DNA of 9,754 nucleotides from Pirellulales bacterium (GTDB lineage: Bacteria; Planctomycetota; Planctomycetia; Pirellulales; Thermoguttaceae). Below the pieces are notes generated by a model. The model did not search any database. It saw only the letters and a list, made by a program, of their open reading frames with translations, and was not told where the DNA came from. The DNA is taken from positions 1 through 9,754 of the forward strand of contig JAUWHT010000358.1 of NCBI GenBank assembly GCA_030605745.1. Direction: 5' to 3'. Of the stretch, positions 6,219-9,754 are shown one piece after another. The first letter of the stretch is position 1, and every line of letters starts with the position of its first letter. Position numbers and translations under genes: made by a program.

Positions 6219-6993
6219 GGTCGGCTCCTGCACGTAGTCTGGCGAGAAACGGTCCGTATCCTTCATCGCCGAGCCAGAACTGCACCAGGTTCATCACGCC
6301 GCGTGCGGTCAGCGTGGCGCCCGAGAGGCCGTCCACCTCGTAAGCTGCGTCGGGTGAATCGGAAACGACGGTCCCCTTGATGACTCGAATTTTGGGTTTC
6401 CAGTTCTTGTCGAACGCTTTTTTGCCGACCCACTGGGCCTTCCATCTTGGGTTGTCGACTTCGCCGCCCAGGCCCGGGGTCTCGCCGTGCTCGTAAAAGC
6501 CAAAACTCTCGATCGTGTCCATGTCGGCGCCCAGTGCAACCAGACCGTACATCGTAGACCATAGCCCCTTTCCGTAGACCGGCAGGATGACCCTCTTGAT
6601 CCGCTCCCCGTCCTTGATGAAATAGACGATCCGGTACTTCGACCGCCGCTTGATTCCGGCCAGGTCTTCGTCGGGTGGGATCGCGATGCTCTGCTTGGGG
6701 TCCCTGGCCGCTTTGCGCGGGTCGAAGTCTTCGGGCCGGAGACCTTCGACCGGCTCGCCGGTTGCCAGGTCGATTACTTCCGCATTGACCCGCTTGAACA
6801 GTTCATCGACGTTCGCCTTTTGTCCCTCGCTGATGATGCCGGCGGCAATCAAAATGTTTTTCCTCATGTCGAGGGTCTTGTTGGTGGCCTGGATCGGTTT
6901 CAGGCAGACTGCAGCAGTGGAGACGAAGATCGAACAGACCACGCAAACGCCCGCCGCAACGCTGATCGTCTTTGCTATCGTCTCCTCAGGCAT
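6211..6993 (-). CDS. nqrC: Na+-translocating NADH:quinone reductase subunit C (covalent FMN)
   Basis: NqrC carries a covalent FMN on the periplasmic side and relays electrons between the intramembrane iron centre and NqrB. The 260-residue product (Vibrio about 257) has one N-terminal membrane helix (about 6-30) and an FMN-binding domain. Motifs include GKGLWSTMYG at 141-150, HGETPGLGGE at 169-178 and the flavinylation site DGLSGAT at 221-227, where Thr227 should be modified by ApbE. The position agrees with Thr225 of the Vibrio protein. I chose ATG 6993, which overlaps the nqrB stop by 8 bases (ATGCCTGA). The in-frame codon at 7026 would add 11 polar residues inside nqrB. Confidence 0.96.
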   Translation of the reverse strand: MPEETIAKTISVAAGVCVVCSIFVSTAAVCLKPIQATNKTLDMRKNILIAAGIISEGQKANVDELFKRVNAEVIDLATGEPVEGLRPEDFDPRKAARDPKQSIAIPPDEDLAGIKRRSKYRIVYFIKDGERIKRVILPVYGKGLWSTMYGLVALGADMDTIESFGFYEHGETPGLGGEVDNPRWKAQWVGKKAFDKNWKPKIRVIKGTVVSDSPDAAYEVDGLSGATLTARGVMNLVQFWLGDEGYGPFLARLRAGADHG

Positions 6994-8194
6994 GGCGCAG
7001 GGCCCTTCGTCTGATGTTGGCTGCAACCACGTAATAGTCGATCAGCGGGGCAAACGTGTTTCCGAAAAGGATAGCCAGCATGGTCCCCTCGGGAAAGGCC
7101 GGGTTGACGACGCGAACCAGAATCACAATCATGCCGATCAGCAGCCCGTAGATCCACTGCCCGAGGTCGGTCATCGCGGCGGTGACCGGATCGGTGGCCA
7201 TGAACACCAGCCCGAAGGCAAATCCGCCCAGCACCAGGTGCCAATGCGGCGGCATCTCGAACATCGGGTTGGTCAAGCTTCCCAGCCCGTACAGCAAACC
7301 GGCCAGCGCGAGCGCCCCCAACACCATGCTGACCATGATTCTCCACGAGGCGACGCCAAACACAAGCAGCATCACCGCTCCCAACAGACATGCCAACGCG
7401 GAGGTTTCGCCCATCGAGCCCTGCATGGTGCCCAGGAAAGCCTCGAACCAGCTAAGTTGCCCGGTGACGGCTTTCATGCCGCCGGTAGCGACTGCTCCAA
7501 GCGGCGTTGCCCCGCTGAAGCCGTCAACGGCCGTCCAGACTGCGTTGCCCGATATTTGGGCCGGATAGGCGAAGAACAGGAACGCCCGGGCCGTAAGCGC
7601 CGGATTGAGGAAGTTCCGGCCGGTGCCGCCGAACACCTCCTTGCCGAGCACCACGCCAAAACTGATCCCCACGGCAACCTGCCACAGCGGAATGGTCGCC
7701 GGCAATGTCAGCGGGAATAGAAGCCCGGTGACAAAAAACCCTTCGTTTATGGTGTGCCCGCGAACCGAAGCAAAAAGCATCTCCCAAAGGATGCCGACCA
7801 CCATGCAGACGACATAAATCGGAATGAAATACAGTGCGCCGTGAATCAGGTCGGCCAACACACTGCCCGGATCGTAGCCCACGCCCGTCCATCCCAACAC
7901 GGCGCCTCGCCAGCCGGGTACTTCAGCGATCCCCATGCTCACCATGGCCGTATTGGCCTGAAGACCCGTATTGTACATGGCCATCACAACGCACGGGACT
8001 AGGGCCACCAGCACGGCCGACATCATCCGCTTAAAATCGATCGCGTCACGGACGTGGCACGGGTCGGGGGTTACGTCCCCGGGCGTATAGAAAAAGGTGT
8101 CGATCACCTCGTAGACAGGATAGAGCTTTTCGAGTCTTCCCCCTTTTTCGAAGTGCGGCCCGACGCGATCCAGCAGGTATCTCAGCGGTCTCAT
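6986..8194 (-). CDS. nqrB: Na+-translocating NADH:quinone reductase subunit B (covalent FMN)
   Basis: NqrB is the largest membrane subunit, central to Na+ translocation; it holds a covalent FMN and riboflavin in the Vibrio enzyme. The 402-residue product (Vibrio about 415) has an amphipathic N-terminus and many hydrophobic segments. The ApbE target motif DGFSGAT is at 224-230, so Thr230 is the predicted FMN acceptor, equivalent to Thr236 in Vibrio. The stretch GRNFLNPALTARAFLFFAYP at 192-211 is also typical of the family. ATG 8194 directly abuts the nqrA stop, and AAGGAAGG within the end of nqrA serves as ribosome binding site. Its own stop overlaps nqrC. Confidence 0.97.
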   Translation of the reverse strand: MRPLRYLLDRVGPHFEKGGRLEKLYPVYEVIDTFFYTPGDVTPDPCHVRDAIDFKRMMSAVLVALVPCVVMAMYNTGLQANTAMVSMGIAEVPGWRGAVLGWTGVGYDPGSVLADLIHGALYFIPIYVVCMVVGILWEMLFASVRGHTINEGFFVTGLLFPLTLPATIPLWQVAVGISFGVVLGKEVFGGTGRNFLNPALTARAFLFFAYPAQISGNAVWTAVDGFSGATPLGAVATGGMKAVTGQLSWFEAFLGTMQGSMGETSALACLLGAVMLLVFGVASWRIMVSMVLGALALAGLLYGLGSLTNPMFEMPPHWHLVLGGFAFGLVFMATDPVTAAMTDLGQWIYGLLIGMIVILVRVVNPAFPEGTMLAILFGNTFAPLIDYYVVAANIRRRALRHA

Positions 8195-9544
8195 CTAACC
8201 TTCCTTCTCGATGATCGTCAGGTTGCGCCGCAGCATGGATCCGTACTCTTCCTTCCCGGGACAGACGAAAGTACACAGCGCCAGGTCATCTTCGTCCAGT
8301 TCCAGGCAGCCCAGTGCCTCGGCCTGCTCGACGTCGTCGGTGGCCAAGGCCCGTAGCAGGAACGTCGGCAGAACGTCCAGCGGCACGACTTTTTCGTAGC
8401 TACCGATCGGCACGATTGCCCGCTTGCCGCCGTGCATGGCGGTGGTGAAGTCGAACATTTTTCCTGGAAACAACCTGGAAGCAAAGAGATTCTTAACAGA
8501 GAACTTGTTTAGCCCGGGCATTAACCAGCCGAACAGTTCGCGCCGTCGCCCCTCGGGTAGGACGGATATCTGCAAGTGGTAGCGTCCAAGGAATGCCAGC
8601 GAGCCTTCGGCCTTCCGGCCCGAAAGCACCGAGCCGGAAATCACCCGGTTTTCGCCTTCTGCCAGCTCACCTTCCACCAGTTCGGCCGTGTTGGCGCCAA
8701 GCCGGGTGCGAATCAAGCGGGGTCTTCTGACCGCCGGGCCGGCAAGCGAAATCACCCGCCGAAGATCAAGCTCCCCCGTGGTGAACAGCGCGCCGATCGC
8801 CATCACGTCCTGGTAGTTCACATACCACACGGTCTTCCCCCTGCCGACCGGATCGAGCAAATGGATGTGCGTTCCCGGAAGCCCGGCGGGATGCGGCCCT
8901 TCGAATTCGGTGGTGACCACAGGACTCAAGTTGCTACCTGGAATCGGGCTCCCCGGCGACTTGCACAGGAATATCCTTTCGGGCGTAATTCGTGAGAGGA
9001 CTTTCAGGCCGCCGATGAAGTCTTCAGACCGTTCGCCAATGACCAGCTCCGCGCTGGCCGCAAGAGGGTTGGTATCCATCGCGGTCACAAAGATCGACCG
9101 CGGTGTGGACTGCGGCGAGGGAACCTTGCTGAACGGACGAGTGCGCAGGGCGGTCCAGAGTCCCGAATTGACCAGATTCTCTTTCACCTGTTCGGGGGCC
9201 AAATGCTCAAGCTGACCATCCGAATACTGGGCGAAACTCTCCGAAGCATCACCGGTGATCTCGACGCCCACGGACTGAAGGGCCCGTTTCTTGCCGCGAT
9301 TGACGGCAACGACTTCTCCACACCCGGGCGAGGTGTATTGCACACCGGGCGTCTTCTTGTCGCTAAACAGCAACTGGCCGGTCTTGACCCGGTCGCCGAC
9401 ACGGACCGCCATCGTGGGTCTCATGCCTACATAATCGGGCCCCAACACCGCAACCGTTCTAACCGCCCGCGCCTCGCTGATCTCTTGCTGCGGATTGCCC
9501 GAAATCGGCAGATTCAAGCCCTGCCTGATCTTGATCTTCGCCAT
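8195..9544 (-). CDS. nqrA: Na+-translocating NADH:quinone reductase subunit A
   Basis: NqrA is the cytoplasmic subunit of the complex and contributes to quinone binding. The 449-residue product is close to the roughly 446 of Vibrio, starts with the family-typical MAKIKIRQGLNLPISG, and has no transmembrane segment. The N-terminal part (PTMAVRVGDRVKTGQLLFSDK, about 43-63, then SPGCGEVVAVNRG) resembles the barrel-sandwich fold shared with RnfC. The C-terminal part keeps YEKVVPLDVLPTFLLRAL and PGKEEYGSMLRRNL but lacks the RnfC 4Fe-4S cysteine clusters, which separates it from Rnf. It is the first gene of the operon. No strong Shine-Dalgarno is visible before ATG 9544 (only AAAG), unlike nqrB, nqrD and nqrF. 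Confidence 0.97.
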   Translation of the reverse strand: MAKIKIRQGLNLPISGNPQQEISEARAVRTVAVLGPDYVGMRPTMAVRVGDRVKTGQLLFSDKKTPGVQYTSPGCGEVVAVNRGKKRALQSVGVEITGDASESFAQYSDGQLEHLAPEQVKENLVNSGLWTALRTRPFSKVPSPQSTPRSIFVTAMDTNPLAASAELVIGERSEDFIGGLKVLSRITPERIFLCKSPGSPIPGSNLSPVVTTEFEGPHPAGLPGTHIHLLDPVGRGKTVWYVNYQDVMAIGALFTTGELDLRRVISLAGPAVRRPRLIRTRLGANTAELVEGELAEGENRVISGSVLSGRKAEGSLAFLGRYHLQISVLPEGRRRELFGWLMPGLNKFSVKNLFASRLFPGKMFDFTTAMHGGKRAIVPIGSYEKVVPLDVLPTFLLRALATDDVEQAEALGCLELDEDDLALCTFVCPGKEEYGSMLRRNLTIIEKEG

Positions 9545-9553
9545 CTTTGTTCG

Positions 9554-9570
9554 ATCACTTGTGATATCAC
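9554..9570. promoter_or_regulatory. ATCAC/GTGAT half-site cluster before nqrA, possible operator
   Basis: Three five-base half-sites follow each other: ATCAC (9554-9558), TT, GTGAT (9561-9565), ATCAC (9566-9570). The last two form the perfect palindrome GTGATATCAC. They end 10-26 bases upstream of the nqrA ATG, at the only place where the nqr operon can have its proximal control region. A -35-like TTGAAC lies upstream (minus strand, 9582-9577), but no convincing -10 hexamer goes with it. Regulator unknown. Confidence 0.35.
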
Positions 9571-9613
9571 CACTAGTTCAACGGTATTGGGACCCACCCG
9601 AAGAACGCACCCG

Positions 9614-9634
9614 AAAAATCAGGCCCGACGGGCC
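9614..9634 (-). terminator. Possible terminator overlapping the stop of the upstream gene
   Basis: On the minus strand GGCCCGTCGGGCC (9634-9622) can form a short GC-rich hairpin and is followed by TGATTTTT, five T at 9618-9614. The hairpin lies in the last codons of the partial gene and its TGA stop is in the spacer. The stem is short (five or six pairs with a one- to three-base loop), so termination may be partial and the nqr genes might be read through from upstream. Confidence 0.35.
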
Positions 9635-9754
9635 ACTAGTTTAACAAACTCTTCCCACTCGTGGAAAGGGCATAGGATCGCAGCGGTTTCTGAAGCCCCC
9701 CAAGCCCAGGCAGGCAAATAGAAGTGTTCGTCTCGGTGGTCCGGGTCGCGGCGC
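9619..9754 (-). CDS. C-terminal end of an unrecognised protein (partial)
   Basis: A minus-strand frame is open from the window edge to TGA 9621-9619, giving 44 residues. The end reads ASETAAILCPFHEWEEF, then VKLVARRA. The composition (Glu/Phe/Trp helix, basic tail) looks like genuine protein, and the frame ends 74 bases before nqrA on the same strand. The two other minus-strand frames also hit stops near 9640 but give less protein-like sequence. I do not recognise the family and cannot say whether it is functionally tied to nqr. With a possible terminator at its end, it may be a separate transcription unit. Confidence 0.5.
   Translation of the reverse strand, partial: RRDPDHRDEHFYLPAWAWGASETAAILCPFHEWEEFVKLVARRA

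Noticed and set aside
6650..7720. 356-codon plus-strand open frame opposite nqrB and nqrC
   Set aside because: Same reasoning: it spans the antisense of two genes and their junction, with low-complexity composition and no domain.
4982..9544. Rnf complex as an alternative identity
   Set aside because: NqrA lacks the RnfC iron-sulfur motifs, and NqrF with its ferredoxin plus FAD/NADH reductase domains is specific to Nqr.
134..9544. A new functional system linking Nqr and the pilus gene
   Set aside because: Adjacency is the only evidence. pilM has its own candidate promoter and the two processes have no established direct link.

Overview
The window is densely packed on the minus strand; I see no convincing gene on the plus strand. 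Reading in the direction of transcription (from high to low coordinates) it holds the 3' end of an unrecognised gene, a complete six-gene Na+-translocating NADH:quinone oxidoreductase operon (nqrA, nqrB, nqrC, nqrD, nqrE, nqrF), a flavin transferase gene apbE, and a pilM-type gene with its own promoter. The protein style suggests a planctomycete, perhaps of the Pirellulales type: the PilM N-terminus (WGIDIGQCALKALRC) carries a long C-terminal extension that I associate with that group, and long GC-rich palindromes sit between genes. This assignment is inference from memory, not a database result.

Region 9619-9754 is the C-terminal 44 codons of a gene entering from outside the window. Region 9545-9618 is a short intergenic stretch with a possible terminator at its upstream edge and a cluster of ATCAC/GTGAT half-sites just before nqrA. 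From 9544 to 4982, nqrA to nqrE are abutted or overlap: nqrA/nqrB touch, nqrB/nqrC and nqrC/nqrD each overlap by 8 bases, and nqrD/nqrE are one base apart, so translational coupling is likely. The nqrE-nqrF and nqrF-apbE junctions are different. Each carries one copy of an inverted-repeat element built from tandem ACACGGAG-like units, starting 13-16 bases after the preceding stop codon.

Functionally the nqr genes encode the membrane complex that oxidises NADH, reduces quinone and pumps Na+. NqrF takes electrons from NADH (FAD, 2Fe-2S), NqrD and NqrE supply an intramembrane iron centre, NqrC and NqrB carry covalent FMN on threonine, and NqrA binds quinone. ApbE is the enzyme that attaches FMN to the DGxSGAT threonines, and both NqrB and NqrC here have that motif intact. 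The set is therefore self-sufficient for its own maturation.

Region 2144-2407 separates apbE from pilM and contains a good sigma-70-like promoter (TTGACA, 16 bases, GATAAA) reading into pilM. The pilM product appears to be a natural PilM-PilN fusion: an actin-like domain followed by an NLLP motif, a transmembrane helix and a PilN-like extracytoplasmic part. A perfect 16-bp palindrome follows the pilM stop codon. The last 98 bases hold no gene I can support.

The core of the window is a well-known system. The points most worth a second look are the PilM-PilN fusion, the two inverted-repeat elements inside the operon, and the way one of them forms the 5' end of apbE.
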